Shown piece by piece: positions 43,071 through 53,042 of a DNA stretch of 64,000 nucleotides. Within the stretch, counting starts at the first letter, position 1; each line of letters opens with the position of its first letter. The translations under genes and the position numbers were made by a program. A model generated the notes under the pieces. That model saw nothing but the letters and a program-made list of their open reading frames with translations. It did not search any database and had not been told where the DNA came from. Source of the DNA: Parabacteroides chongii (lineage in GTDB: Bacteria > Bacteroidota > Bacteroidia > Bacteroidales > Tannerellaceae); contig NZ_CP120849.1 in assembly GCF_029581355.1 (NCBI RefSeq), positions 4,992,501 through 5,056,500 on the forward strand. Reading direction: 5' to 3'.

Positions 43071-45413
43071 TTACAATGTAAACTCTCCCTGCAACCGAAT
43101 ATCATCCGAAGCAGCTCCAATCATTACCTTGAAATCACCCGGTTCGACCACCTGTTTCATTTCCATATTATAAAGAGACAATTCCTCTTCACCCAACGTG
43201 AAAGTAACTTTTTTGCTTTCACCTTTCTTCAAAGCAATCCGCTCGAAAGCCTTTAACAGGATCGGGGCCTGGGATACAGAAGCTACTTTGTCGCAAATAT
43301 AAAGCTGGACAACCTCTTCCCCGTCACGGTCGCCGGTATTGGTTACCGTGCAACTTACCGTTTGTAAGGCATCTTTGCCGTTACCCTTTTGCATTTCCAG
43401 CTGGCTGTATTCAAATTTAGTATAGCTCAAGCCATAACCGAAAGCATACAGAGGAGTTCCTTCACTCTCTACATAAGCACGCTGCTTGCCCTGTGAATAA
43501 AACAAAGGCAACTGACCTTCGCTACGAGGAACGGATACCGGCAAACGTCCGGCCGGGTTGTAATCGCCAAACAGAACATCGGCAATGGCTGTTCCTCCCT
43601 GCTCGCCCGGATACCAGGCAGTCAGCAAAGCCTGGGCTTTCTCCGAAGCCAGATTCATATTCAGTGTACGTCCCTGTATATAAACAACAATCAACGGTTT
43701 ACCTGTGGCGGCAAGGGCTTCCAGCAACGGTTCCTGATCACCCAATAAACGCAAGGTGCTACGGTCGTATCCTTCGCCACAATCCATATCCGGTAGCACT
43801 TGGATTCCATCCGTAGAAACATCGGCAGCACCGGTTCCTATATATTTCGTTTTGAAATCACGTGCACTGGAACCACCGACTACCAATACTACCGCATCGG
43901 CAGCACGGGCAGCTTCCACCGCTGCAGGGATATTGCTGGCCGTTACATCACGGATCGCACAGCCTTTCACATAGTTCACTTTCGTAGAAGGAGAAACCGC
44001 TTTCCGTATGCCATCCAATACCGTAACGATCTCTTCACGTTCCTGAGGAGCCGTATAGTCACCCAGCTGGTTATACATCATATCGGCATTCGGACCGATC
44101 ACGGCGATACTTCCGATATTTTTTTTCAAAGGTAATACTCCATCGTTCTTTAACAGGACAATCCCTTCACGGGCTACCTCACGAGCCAGCTCCTTATGTG
44201 CCTTTGAGCGTACCAGCTGCTTCGCCTGTTCCGGAGAAACATACGGATTCTCGAACAATCCCATACGGAACTTTAAACGAAGTACGTTAGCGACTGCCCT
44301 GTCGAGATCCTCCATAGTGATAGAACCTTCTTCAAAGGCTTTCTTCAAATTCTTGCCATACGCATTTCCTCCCAGGTCCATATCAAGACCGGCTTTCAGT
44401 GCCAGGACGGCGGCTTCCTTATTATCTTTTGCCACCCTCGCTCCGACAATTCCTTCGATACTTGTCAGGTCTGAATAGACAAAGCCTTTAAATCCCCACT
44501 GATCACGAAGCACATCCGTCAGCAGATATTTATTAGAAGTACAAGGAACGCCGTCGATAGAGTTATAGGAAGTCATGATCGTTCCCACGCCTGCTTCCAC
44601 TGCCTTTTTGAAAGGGGGCAGATAATCGGAGAAAAGCTGGCGCATACCGACATTGGCACGTGCACCGTTATGTCCGGCTTCAGGAATACCGTAAGCGGCA
44701 AAATGTTTCAAAGTGGAAAAAAGATGTTTGCCGTCATTCTGCTCATTGCCCTGCATACCTTTCATAAAAGCAACGCCTAAATTAGAGGTCAGCACAGGAT
44801 CTTCCCCGAAAGTCTCCTCCATACGCGACCAACGAGGTTCACGGGCAATATCCAATACCGGACCATAACCGATGTTAGCGCCTTGTGAGCGGGCTTCCAA
44901 AGCGATCGCCTCTCCCATTTTATACATCAGTTCCTCATTCCAGGTACTTGCCTGCGCCAGTGAAGTCGGAAAAACAGTGGTTCCGATAGCCATGTGTCCG
45001 TGCGGACACTCTTCGGCAAATAAGACAGGGATTCCCAAACGGGTTTCCTCCACTGCATATTTCTGTAAAGCATTCAGTGCTTTGGCTGATAATTTGGGAT
45101 TCAAGCCTGTCTCCAATGTCTTTTGTGTCCAGGGATCAGCACGGAGAACCGCCCAAAATGAACCGATAGGCATTGCTTTCATCCGTTCTTTATAAAGGTC
45201 GGAGGCTACTACGCCATTTTTTGTTTTGGTATACATTTCCCAACCCAGCGGACAGCACAGCTGACCGACTTTTTCTTCGACGGTCATACGTCCTACCAGG
45301 TCTTTTACTCTATCTTCGACAGGTACCGTAGCCTGTTTATATAACGGCTGCTGAGCCATAGCCTGCCCTGCAAAAGCAATAAGGCCGATCAGTAAAGATG
45401 TTGTTTTACTCAT
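43071..45413 (-). CDS. GH3 beta-glycosidase (probable beta-glucosidase-type)
   Basis: A 780-residue secreted enzyme with signal peptide LLIGLIAFAGQAMAQ. The GH3 N-domain runs from RVKDLVGRMTVEEKVGQL. It has PVLFAEECPHGHM, KHFAAYGIPEAGHN and the nucleophile D315 (FVYSDLTSIEG). The C-terminal domain (GIVLLKNDGVLPLKK) and a fibronectin-III-like end (YNMEMKQVVEPGDFKV) follow. GH3 covers beta-glucosidase, beta-xylosidase and beta-N-acetylglucosaminidase; this three-domain plan is more usual for the first two. It is 166 bases downstream of GH29, with no clear promoter, so it may share the GH29 transcript. Its link to a mucin-type substrate is only by position. Confidence 0.88.
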   Translation of the reverse strand: MSKTTSLLIGLIAFAGQAMAQQPLYKQATVPVEDRVKDLVGRMTVEEKVGQLCCPLGWEMYTKTKNGVVASDLYKERMKAMPIGSFWAVLRADPWTQKTLETGLNPKLSAKALNALQKYAVEETRLGIPVLFAEECPHGHMAIGTTVFPTSLAQASTWNEELMYKMGEAIALEARSQGANIGYGPVLDIAREPRWSRMEETFGEDPVLTSNLGVAFMKGMQGNEQNDGKHLFSTLKHFAAYGIPEAGHNGARANVGMRQLFSDYLPPFKKAVEAGVGTIMTSYNSIDGVPCTSNKYLLTDVLRDQWGFKGFVYSDLTSIEGIVGARVAKDNKEAAVLALKAGLDMDLGGNAYGKNLKKAFEEGSITMEDLDRAVANVLRLKFRMGLFENPYVSPEQAKQLVRSKAHKELAREVAREGIVLLKNDGVLPLKKNIGSIAVIGPNADMMYNQLGDYTAPQEREEIVTVLDGIRKAVSPSTKVNYVKGCAIRDVTASNIPAAVEAARAADAVVLVVGGSSARDFKTKYIGTGAADVSTDGIQVLPDMDCGEGYDRSTLRLLGDQEPLLEALAATGKPLIVVYIQGRTLNMNLASEKAQALLTAWYPGEQGGTAIADVLFGDYNPAGRLPVSVPRSEGQLPLFYSQGKQRAYVESEGTPLYAFGYGLSYTKFEYSQLEMQKGNGKDALQTVSCTVTNTGDRDGEEVVQLYICDKVASVSQAPILLKAFERIALKKGESKKVTFTLGEEELSLYNMEMKQVVEPGDFKVMIGAASDDIRLQGEFTL

Positions 45414-45568
45414 ATAACTATATTGTTGTTTTATTTAAGAAATTATCAGTTTTGAATGTTTCAATTATTATCAGATGTGAGATATCTTTCATTACAAGGC
45501 AACGCCTTGTGCCGCAGGCTCCGCCTCATAAAAGACTCAGTTTTTCCTATATTCGAGAGTGAAGCCTA
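45414..45568. other. GH29-GH3 intergenic with GC-rich inverted repeats
   Basis: No gene. ACAAGGC-AAC-GCCTTGT (45494-45510) is a tight hairpin, followed by the GC-rich GCCGCAGGCTCCGCCTC. The composition differs from the AT-rich flanks and looks like a small dispersed intergenic repeat, though only one copy is recognised here. Confidence 0.4.
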
Positions 45569-45569
45569 A

Positions 45570-45590
45570 CTGTCACTTGTCATCTGTCAA
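45570..45590. repeat. Three tandem heptads (YTGTCAN) overlapping the GH29 stop
   Basis: CTGTCAC, TTGTCAT and CTGTCAA occur head to tail (45570-45590), spanning the end of the fucosidase ORF so that its last residues (VDR) are encoded by the repeat. Heptad repeats of this kind are common between Bacteroidales genes. Confidence 0.5.
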
Positions 45591-46965
45591 CTAAAAACTG
45601 TAAAGCTATCGGTTCATTCTTTAATCCTTTCGGAAGAGTAACCTTTACTTTGCCGTCTTTGCAGGTGTATTTCACGGTCTTGTTTCCTTTCAGCATTTTC
45701 ATCTTACCTGTCGGGATATTTCCGCTCCATTCGATCGTTTCAGGCAGATTTTCTCCTTCCGGCAAAGCATAAACGGCATATAAGGTCTTACCGTCTTTAT
45801 CCGCAGTAAACCAAACATTGCCATCATTATAAACCAGAGTGATGCGGGTATTATAAATCGCTTTTCCATTTACTCTCAACCAGTCACCAATAACATGCAG
45901 GCGTTCTGCTACTGCATCTTCGATAGTTCCTTGCGGAGTCGGACCTACACCTAATAACAGACAACCACCTTTGGCTGTAATCTCAGCCAAAAGACCAATC
46001 ACTTTAGTTGGAGATTTATAAGGTGCATTAGGAACCCATCCCCAATCATTACTCAATGTAATACAGCTTTCCCACGGATTATTCAATTGCGTTTCGGGGA
46101 TGCTACGTTCCGGAGTCTGATAATTCTCATTTCTTCCGCGGATCGTACGGTCGACAGAGATCAACCCCGGTTGTGTGGAGGTACGCACCTTTGTCAATAA
46201 CTTATCGAGATTGACATCGTCACCGGTCACCCAGCCGCCATCCAGCCAAAGGATATCGAAGTTACCATAATCTGTCATCAATTCATTCATCTGGTTATAA
46301 GTGAAATCCTGGTAGTTTTTCCACCAGTCCGGATGATTTTCTTTCTTATAATTCTGACGACGGTTAGCTGTTGCGAAATAAGGATTCCAAAACCATTCGC
46401 AATGCCAGTCCGGTTTAGAGAAATAACATCCGATCATAAAATCTTTCTGTCGAAAAGCATCGAACACGTGACGTGCCACATCTTTTTTCGGATCAGTACC
46501 GAAAGGACCGTTTGCGATGGAGAAGTCCGTAAACTTTGAATCGAACATACAGAAACCATCGTGATGCTTCGTTGTAAAGATCATATATTTCATTCCTGCA
46601 TCCTGCATAATATCCGCCCATTTAGCAGGATCGAACTGTGTCGGGTTCAAAGAGTCCTTCAAACCATAATACCACTTCTTGTATTCATCGTAGGTCATAT
46701 CTTTTTTGCGGGAGATCCAGTCTACATCCTCGGAACAGATGGACCATGACTCTACAATGCCCGGAACAGAATAAAGTCCCCAATGGAACAAAACACCGAA
46801 TTTCTGATCTTGCCATTTATCCAGTTTATCCAAAACCTTTTGATCTGTAGGCCATTCATAGTCAGTTGAACGTTCGTGAACAAAACCTTGTACCTGTTGG
46901 GCATTTACATTTATCGTCAAAACGGCTCCTGTCAGGCATCCGAATAGTGTTTTCAGGATTTTCAT
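45580..46965 (-). CDS. GH29 alpha-L-fucosidase
   Basis: A 461-residue secreted enzyme with a short signal peptide (LFGCLTGAVLTINVNAQ). The GH29 barrel shows KFGVLFHWGLYSVPG, MKYMIFTTKHHDGFCMFDS, and the nucleophile D242 in ILWLDGGWV. A C-terminal beta-sandwich follows from about residue 370 (GNVWFTADKDGKTLYAVYALP). It removes alpha-linked fucose from mucin and other host glycans; the subfamily (broad or Lewis-specific) is not certain. It has its own promoter just upstream and is separated from GH95 by a strong terminator. A second fucosidase family lies nearby at 47192. Confidence 0.92.
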   Translation of the reverse strand: MKILKTLFGCLTGAVLTINVNAQQVQGFVHERSTDYEWPTDQKVLDKLDKWQDQKFGVLFHWGLYSVPGIVESWSICSEDVDWISRKKDMTYDEYKKWYYGLKDSLNPTQFDPAKWADIMQDAGMKYMIFTTKHHDGFCMFDSKFTDFSIANGPFGTDPKKDVARHVFDAFRQKDFMIGCYFSKPDWHCEWFWNPYFATANRRQNYKKENHPDWWKNYQDFTYNQMNELMTDYGNFDILWLDGGWVTGDDVNLDKLLTKVRTSTQPGLISVDRTIRGRNENYQTPERSIPETQLNNPWESCITLSNDWGWVPNAPYKSPTKVIGLLAEITAKGGCLLLGVGPTPQGTIEDAVAERLHVIGDWLRVNGKAIYNTRITLVYNDGNVWFTADKDGKTLYAVYALPEGENLPETIEWSGNIPTGKMKMLKGNKTVKYTCKDGKVKVTLPKGLKNEPIALQFLVDR

Positions 46966-47042
46966 AAAATCATCGTTTTAATTATTGTACATTATTAATT
47001 TTTCGTTTAAGTCTACTCTTAACGGGGATTAAAAAAGCACGG

Positions 47043-47073
47043 CAAGATACAGAAAATATCCTAAAAAGCAAAA
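47043..47073 (-). promoter_or_regulatory. Promoter of the GH29 gene
   Basis: On the minus strand TTTTG (complement of 47069-47073), 19 bases, then TATCTTG (complement of 47043-47049). It fits the -33/-7 pattern with one change in the -7. Confidence 0.55.
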
Positions 47074-47095
47074 TGTAATTCTGACAGTATGTAAC

Positions 47096-47138
47096 AAAAA
47101 AAAGATGCACGGATCTCATCGCCGATCCGCACATCTTC
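47096..47138 (-). terminator. Intrinsic terminator after the GH95 gene
   Basis: AAGATG-CaCGGATC and GATCCG-CaCATCTT arms (about 47102-47137) followed on the minus strand by eight Ts (complement of 47096-47103). A strong terminator 54 bases downstream of the GH95 stop. Confidence 0.8.
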
Positions 47139-47191
47139 ATCCAATTAACAATAATACCAAATAACTTTTGCTAAAGTATTTCTCTTACTAT

Positions 47192-49474
47192 TTACTTATT
47201 AATGATATTTACCCACTCCCCTTTGCTCGTTTCAAAAGAAAGGATACCGTTCTCATTCGTAACTTCACCAGCATTTCCAGTGACAACCACTTCCTCCGCT
47301 CCAAACGGTGAAGCGATCCGGATAGTGCCGCCCTGCTCCGGATAGATACGCAGTTTGGTGATCTTTCCATTCTGTTTTTCTGCCGAAATAAGGAAAGCCC
47401 CCATAGCACGCAGGTTATCGAATGAAACGTTTGACCAGCCGGCAGGGATAGCCGGGAATACACGGATAATACCAGTGTGACTCTGCAGTAACATTTCCTG
47501 AATACCGGATGCAAAAGCAAAGTTACCTTCCAGGGTAAACGGACGATAAGTAAATTTCGATTTACCGCTCTTTGTCTGGTCACCGTTCGCATGGAATGTA
47601 TTTCGAAGGCAGAAACATTCGGCAAATGTACGCAGTTTGTCGGCTGCTCCTTCGCCGTCGAAAGCACGGGCCTTCATGTTACCACACCAACTGTATGAAT
47701 AGCCACACCACCAATCCGGTCCATAATCTTCTAATTTCTGAATGGTAGCCCGGATAATCTTCTGCGATTTTTCTCCCTGGCTCCAATCCAGCAACCCCAG
47801 CGGATGAATAGCCATCGCATGAGAGAAGTGACGGTGGGATTGATCGTATGAGAAACCTTTGGCAAAGGTCAGGGCACCTTCTTTATCGGTATCCAGTTCC
47901 GGCAGTTGTTCATTCAGCATCTGCCAATGGGCGGCTTCTTCCGGAATATTCAGTTCACCTGCCAGTTCTGAAGCAGCACCGAAAGCAAACTTCATTAAGG
48001 CCAGATCATAATTAGTCATATCTTTGAACCAGGCATTGATCGAATTATCATATATCTCCGGACTGGAACTCATCGTCAGTTTCCGGACACCCTGTGCATC
48101 CACTACGGATATCTGCTCCAGGAATGTAGCCACTTCTTTCAGGAATGGATAAGCACGGTCCTTCAGAAATTCACGATCCATCGAATACTTCCAGTGAAAA
48201 TAAAAATGCTGTGCCAACCATGCTCCGGCAGTCTGCGACATAGAATACTGTATCCATCCGCCCATCGGTACACCTAGTAAAGTACAAACACCGGGCACAT
48301 TCATACCGTCTGTTTCAAAATACTGACGGGTATATTCTTTGTAAACATCCCTTTGATTCCACAACGTATTCAGATAACCTAAACCCTCTTTCAGATGATT
48401 GCCCGTATAGGTCGGCCAGTAACTAAGCTGGGTATTCAGGTCATGGTGATAGTCGCCCTTCCAGGGTGGTAACTTACCGTTATCCGCTGTCCAGACAGCC
48501 TGCAACGAGATCGGATATGAATCCTCACGGGTAGCAGAGCCGTACTTATACATTTCATTATCATATTGTTTCTGTAAAACAGGATCGGGAAGTGTTACGG
48601 AAGACTGCGCCCAATAACTCTTCCAAAAATCCAAATGAGACTGATAATCCTGATTTATACCGCGCGTCATCGCTTCCTGCGTTTCATCCGATGCTTTATC
48701 TTGTACCAATGAAGAAGTCACACTCCACACTCCGCAAAGTGTTTTTCCTTTTTGCTCCCAGCGGACATTTACATCATATGAAAAACCATTCCACCCCTCC
48801 TGATGATAGGTAATCTGATTGGCATCTTCATTGATTTCCCCCTGTTTATATCCGAGACGACGCAAATCCTGTCCTTCTACAGAACTACCGGCTTCATTTC
48901 CACCGGTATTGTATTTAGGAGAAATCAAGGTCGGAGTGATTGACGACGGTAAATTCTCGAAAACAAACCAGCCGACTGGTTCGGTAGCATGGACAAATGT
49001 TTTCAATGTCGCCCCGTTTTCCCAGGTCGCTTCACAAAGTGCATTGTTCAAATACAAATGAACATCAGACGGAGACCCCAGTTTTTCCAACGAGAACTCC
49101 AACGCCGCTCCCGGTATTTTGGATGGAGCCGGTTGCTGGTTATATGGGTGATCGAACTTCTTCTGCACCGGCAGATAATCTCCTTTCATCACCTGCTCAC
49201 GAACCCAGGCAAACCGGTTGTTCGGTCCCGAAATACTATCCATCGGGCGAAGATCCCAAAGGTCTGTCCTATCCAGTGAAAAGCGTAACGCCGAATCCCG
49301 CTGCCACACCAGGGCGCCGACCGTCGCATTACCTAACGGCATTCCTTCATCCCAGGTCTTTGCCAGATCCGGGAACTGCAGATCGCTGTCCGATGATACC
49401 ACCGGCAGGTCAACAGATACATTACAGGCTGTCAACAGCCACACACTCAATGTCAGTAATAAGTTTTTCTTCAT
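47192..49474 (-). CDS. GH95 family enzyme (probable alpha-L-fucosidase), lipoprotein
   Basis: A 760-residue protein taking the ATG at 49474 (another in-frame ATG is 12 bases upstream). The lipobox is LTAC (Cys17). The N-terminal beta domain begins with AKTWDEGMPLGNATVGALV, typical of GH95. The (alpha/alpha)6 barrel follows with PISLQAVWTADNGKLPPW and HHDLNTQLSYWP, where N347 matches an active-site asparagine of the family, and DQSHRHFSHAMAIHPL later. GH95 mainly holds alpha-1,2-L-fucosidases, with a few alpha-L-galactosidases. It would remove the terminal fucose of H antigens and complements GH29. It follows GH101 by 20 bases in the same transcript. Confidence 0.88.
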   Translation of the reverse strand: MKKNLLLTLSVWLLTACNVSVDLPVVSSDSDLQFPDLAKTWDEGMPLGNATVGALVWQRDSALRFSLDRTDLWDLRPMDSISGPNNRFAWVREQVMKGDYLPVQKKFDHPYNQQPAPSKIPGAALEFSLEKLGSPSDVHLYLNNALCEATWENGATLKTFVHATEPVGWFVFENLPSSITPTLISPKYNTGGNEAGSSVEGQDLRRLGYKQGEINEDANQITYHQEGWNGFSYDVNVRWEQKGKTLCGVWSVTSSLVQDKASDETQEAMTRGINQDYQSHLDFWKSYWAQSSVTLPDPVLQKQYDNEMYKYGSATREDSYPISLQAVWTADNGKLPPWKGDYHHDLNTQLSYWPTYTGNHLKEGLGYLNTLWNQRDVYKEYTRQYFETDGMNVPGVCTLLGVPMGGWIQYSMSQTAGAWLAQHFYFHWKYSMDREFLKDRAYPFLKEVATFLEQISVVDAQGVRKLTMSSSPEIYDNSINAWFKDMTNYDLALMKFAFGAASELAGELNIPEEAAHWQMLNEQLPELDTDKEGALTFAKGFSYDQSHRHFSHAMAIHPLGLLDWSQGEKSQKIIRATIQKLEDYGPDWWCGYSYSWCGNMKARAFDGEGAADKLRTFAECFCLRNTFHANGDQTKSGKSKFTYRPFTLEGNFAFASGIQEMLLQSHTGIIRVFPAIPAGWSNVSFDNLRAMGAFLISAEKQNGKITKLRIYPEQGGTIRIASPFGAEEVVVTGNAGEVTNENGILSFETSKGEWVNIINK

Positions 49475-49494
49475 AACATAATACATCTAAAATT

Positions 49495-52400
49495 CTATTT
49501 TATCAACTCTCCTTTTATTCCGAAATCATCGATAACCAGCAATCCGTTCCCCTCTTTCACTACGGCGATATAAAAATCCGTACAGTCAGGAGTCGTGAAA
49601 CGGACGTTACATGTTCCGGAACGATTCAAATCGTAGGAAAAGACCTCTTTACCGGTCGACAAGGATCTTCCGACTACCTTGTAAACATCCCTGGTATCTA
49701 CCTTGTAATCAAATTCGACTTCATATTCCTGTCCCGGAGCGAAACGGATCATGGCAGGAGAAGTACGATATACCTCCCCGTTTCTTTCGCGCCAGGTAGC
49801 CAACGACCAATTCCCATGAATTGTATTATCCGTATAAACATCGTGTTTTTGAGACAGATGCGTAGTAAATGCACTGGGCTGACAAGCTATAAAAGGTCCC
49901 CAGCCCTCATCGACATGTTCAAAATCTTCAAAATAAGTATAACCGGCTTTTTGTGTTTGCAGGCATTCCACCAGACGAACATCATCGAAACATACGGCTG
50001 CCGTATCCTCTGAAGCGACACCGCCATTCAGTGAAAGAACAATCTCTTTTTGACCAGTCGGCATACGGAATGGTATCTTCAAACGCTGCCAGGTCGTCCG
50101 GAAACGATCCGTATTATCTGTATAATTCATGACATGGCTTTCCCGGATGGAGGTTTGTACCTTCAACACTTCTCCGCTTTGTATCGCCAGTCTCGCTTCT
50201 TTCCGGCCGATGACATTGACCCAAACAGAAGCTACATATTCCTTACCTGGTATCAGTCCGTTCACCACCTGGCTGACACCGGCAGTATCCTTTCCCTTTA
50301 TCTCCAGATAGTCCTGTCCGTAAGCTGTTTCCCTGACAGCCAAAGCATCCATAGCTCCCTGCTTCTGCCAATAGTCAAACGACTGGCTGTCGAAACCTGT
50401 ATCTTTTACCGGACTCCCCTCGCTCCAAATCATTTCCGGTAAAGGAGCCATCTCCCGCTTATAAATGACATACCCTTGGTCCGGCAAAGCATCTATCTCT
50501 ATCCGACCGTTACGGACAGGAAGCGTTCCTGCCAACTTACGTCCCAAATCGCTCAAGGCATACAAATAAACCGTTTCCTGTCCTTTCCAGGATTCCGGTA
50601 ACTGCCAGGTCGTTTTCCCTCCCTGTACATTATAGTGGTAAATCTTTTCTTCCGTTTCCGGATTCCAGGGAATGAATACACAGTCACCCGTCATTAGAGT
50701 CTGTTCTCCCCTCTGAATGACTGTTCCGTTCTTCCCGTCTCCCACGGCAAGTAAACCACTCTCCAATACAGCACGTGCCGTATCCAGCTGCAATACCGGA
50801 TAATGCATCAAATACCGGTAAGGCAACTGTTTGGTAAAAAAGTTATGAATCACACCTTTAAAATCACGTCCTTTTTGCCAGCCCATAAAACCGATCTCCG
50901 CTCCCCGGTTATATCCTCCGAGTAAAGCCGGATGCATAGCATAGCCGTCCCGGTACTGATGATGAACCAAACGATGTATCAAGCTTTTAGCCTCCGGATT
51001 ATAATGGATCCATACGGCCTCCTTATCAAACACATCTGCATCTTCCGTCCATACAGCCCAGCCATTTTGGTTGAATAACCGGGCAGTCTGATGAGCCAGC
51101 CAACGATATTCCCGATAGGTATCGAGATAAACAAAAGACAGGTCGGGCACATCTGCTTTCAGCCGGTTCAAACGTTCTTCAAAAGAACCTGCCAGCATAT
51201 CCGCCTCTTTGTTCAGGAAATAAGACTGGTCCAGCCAGCTCCATGCAGGCATATCCGTCACGATTCGGTCATTGAAAGCTCTCGCCTCTGGATAAGATTC
51301 GCTATGATTGATATGAACTCCGATATGTGCATTATATTTCCGGGCTTCTTTTGCCAGAAATGCCAGATCGTCCTTTCCGCCCGCCCGTTCGTTATAATTA
51401 CCTGAGTAGTCCGGATGGGCACTGTCATGCCCTTCGCTCTGATATCCTTTCAGTTCGAGCATCTGTCCGAAGCCATCGGTTGCCAGGTAAAACTTCTTGA
51501 TATTATCCAACTGGCGAAGGAAGGGATACTGAGCACAGCTGGCAAAATTCATAGTAATCGTAGCATACGAGTTCTGTATCCTGTCTACGCCGAAAGGAGC
51601 CGGATATACCTGCTGCAAAGCAACAGCTCCGTCTTGCCAATCGACTTTATTGTCCCGATTGCAATCATCGGAGAGGATTACCTTTATATAAGGCAGTCCG
51701 ACCACTTTTCCGTCATGTCCCCGATACATCCACTCGTTCCCCCAAATACCTGTCACCACCGAACCGGGTGTCTGTACCGATTGATACAAAAACTGACGGG
51801 TCGCATAAATAGAATTACTCTCAAGAGTTGCCACTAACTTATCTGAGTTCAGCAGTACAATGGAACCATACTGGCTGGTATTATCGACAGCCTTCTCTTT
51901 CAACGGATAGAATCTGTCGGCATGTACATTATCTGCTACAGACAGGCAACTTCCCGGAACCGTATCCGATAGGGATACCAAATTATGATCCGGAAAAGCC
52001 AGCGTCTTTACTTTGAAGTTTCCTTTTTCTTCTATTTCGGTTACGGATAGCTGAAACAGGTTATCGGTTACCTGACAGCAGACCTGCATCGTAACACCTA
52101 TCTCTTTTACTTTTAATGTATACAGAATCCGGTCAGCTTCCGCTTTGCTTGCCACCTGAGGCTGATAATAATCCCCATTGATCAGGATATCTTTTACACC
52201 AAAAGGCTGTCCGTCTAGTCGGGACTGAGTTTCTTTCCAAAGATAAGACTGCACGGATGGAAAATCTTTGTTCAATACTACTTCTATCTGGGATGAAGAC
52301 AAAGTATAACCGCTTTTCTTTTTAGCAATCTCCCTCTTCGGTGCTTTCAACTCCCGGCAAATGACATTGGATATCTGCACATTACCCTGATCATGCACGC

Positions 52401-52878
52401 GGAAACCTGTCCGACCGGGCGAGAGAGGAAGATCCGGTATATACTTATGAGTAATCTGTTCCCCGTCCACATATACTGTCAGTGTACGTCCGATACAATT
52501 TACTTTGATATGCCGTAAATGATGTGCATATAATTTAGCAATATCACGGGCTATCTCCGTCTTACCGTTCGGTGTTTCCACATACCAATAGGCAAAGCCC
52601 AAATGATCTGTAGCCTTATCACATCCTACATATATCCAGTCGTTTTCATTTACATAACGGAGCAATACACCCACCTGTGCCGATGAATTTTGTGGCAACA
52701 GGTCGAACTCGACCGTACTGTTGACAGCCGAAAAACTATCCACCCATACCAGGCTATCCTGCCCGCTTTTCAAATACCAGGTACAGAAAGAATCGTTTAT
52801 ACCTTTCTCCAATTGCGGAGAGGCGAAAGAAGTTACTGAGATCAAACAAAAAGTCCCTATAGTTAGGATTTTATTCAT
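49495..52878 (-). CDS. GH101 endo-alpha-N-acetylgalactosaminidase
   Basis: An 1127-residue secreted enzyme; the ATG at 52878 is preferred over a TTG 9 bases upstream. The N-terminal ~180 residues are a concanavalin-like module (VGVLLRYVNENDWIYVG). The supersandwich and TIM barrel follow, with the diagnostic GYQSEGHDSAHPDYSGNY and KYNAHIGVHINHSESYPEA. Candidate catalytic residues are D586 (FVYLDTYRE) and E612 (VWTEDADVF). C-terminal beta modules (about 800-1127) may bind glycan. GH101 releases Gal-beta-1,3-GalNAc (core 1) from serine/threonine of mucin-type glycoproteins, making it the strongest pointer to O-glycan use. It heads a two-gene unit with GH95 and has its own promoter and operator-like sites. 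Confidence 0.88.
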   Translation of the reverse strand: MNKILTIGTFCLISVTSFASPQLEKGINDSFCTWYLKSGQDSLVWVDSFSAVNSTVEFDLLPQNSSAQVGVLLRYVNENDWIYVGCDKATDHLGFAYWYVETPNGKTEIARDIAKLYAHHLRHIKVNCIGRTLTVYVDGEQITHKYIPDLPLSPGRTGFRVHDQGNVQISNVICRELKAPKREIAKKKSGYTLSSSQIEVVLNKDFPSVQSYLWKETQSRLDGQPFGVKDILINGDYYQPQVASKAEADRILYTLKVKEIGVTMQVCCQVTDNLFQLSVTEIEEKGNFKVKTLAFPDHNLVSLSDTVPGSCLSVADNVHADRFYPLKEKAVDNTSQYGSIVLLNSDKLVATLESNSIYATRQFLYQSVQTPGSVVTGIWGNEWMYRGHDGKVVGLPYIKVILSDDCNRDNKVDWQDGAVALQQVYPAPFGVDRIQNSYATITMNFASCAQYPFLRQLDNIKKFYLATDGFGQMLELKGYQSEGHDSAHPDYSGNYNERAGGKDDLAFLAKEARKYNAHIGVHINHSESYPEARAFNDRIVTDMPAWSWLDQSYFLNKEADMLAGSFEERLNRLKADVPDLSFVYLDTYREYRWLAHQTARLFNQNGWAVWTEDADVFDKEAVWIHYNPEAKSLIHRLVHHQYRDGYAMHPALLGGYNRGAEIGFMGWQKGRDFKGVIHNFFTKQLPYRYLMHYPVLQLDTARAVLESGLLAVGDGKNGTVIQRGEQTLMTGDCVFIPWNPETEEKIYHYNVQGGKTTWQLPESWKGQETVYLYALSDLGRKLAGTLPVRNGRIEIDALPDQGYVIYKREMAPLPEMIWSEGSPVKDTGFDSQSFDYWQKQGAMDALAVRETAYGQDYLEIKGKDTAGVSQVVNGLIPGKEYVASVWVNVIGRKEARLAIQSGEVLKVQTSIRESHVMNYTDNTDRFRTTWQRLKIPFRMPTGQKEIVLSLNGGVASEDTAAVCFDDVRLVECLQTQKAGYTYFEDFEHVDEGWGPFIACQPSAFTTHLSQKHDVYTDNTIHGNWSLATWRERNGEVYRTSPAMIRFAPGQEYEVEFDYKVDTRDVYKVVGRSLSTGKEVFSYDLNRSGTCNVRFTTPDCTDFYIAVVKEGNGLLVIDDFGIKGELIK

Positions 52879-52924
52879 CTGTTTCAAAATTTATAGTGCT
52901 TATATGATATATTACCTGAATATA

Positions 52925-52932
52925 CAAAGATA
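52925..52932 (-). promoter_or_regulatory. -7 element of the GH101-GH95 promoter
   Basis: Minus-strand TATCTTTG, a perfect match to TAnnTTTG, 47 bases before the GH101 ATG; the -33 region is AT-rich with no crisp TTTG. Confidence 0.6.
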
Positions 52933-52986
52933 AAGAGTGAAAATATATTAGAGAAACATATTTCCACTCTCTTTTCCTGAATCTCG

Positions 52987-53018
52987 TATTTTGCAAAATA
53001 TATCACCTATTTTGCAAA
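52987..53018. promoter_or_regulatory. Two direct repeats TATTTTGCAAA, 21 bp apart (candidate activator sites)
   Basis: TATTTTGCAAA occurs at 52987-52997 and 53008-53018, two DNA turns apart. The first extends to the perfect palindrome TATTTTGCAAAATA. They lie about 55-85 bp upstream of the GH101 -7 element, a usual place for an activator. Confidence 0.55.
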
Positions 53019-53042
53019 CATTCGACATGGATTATTCCTTTT

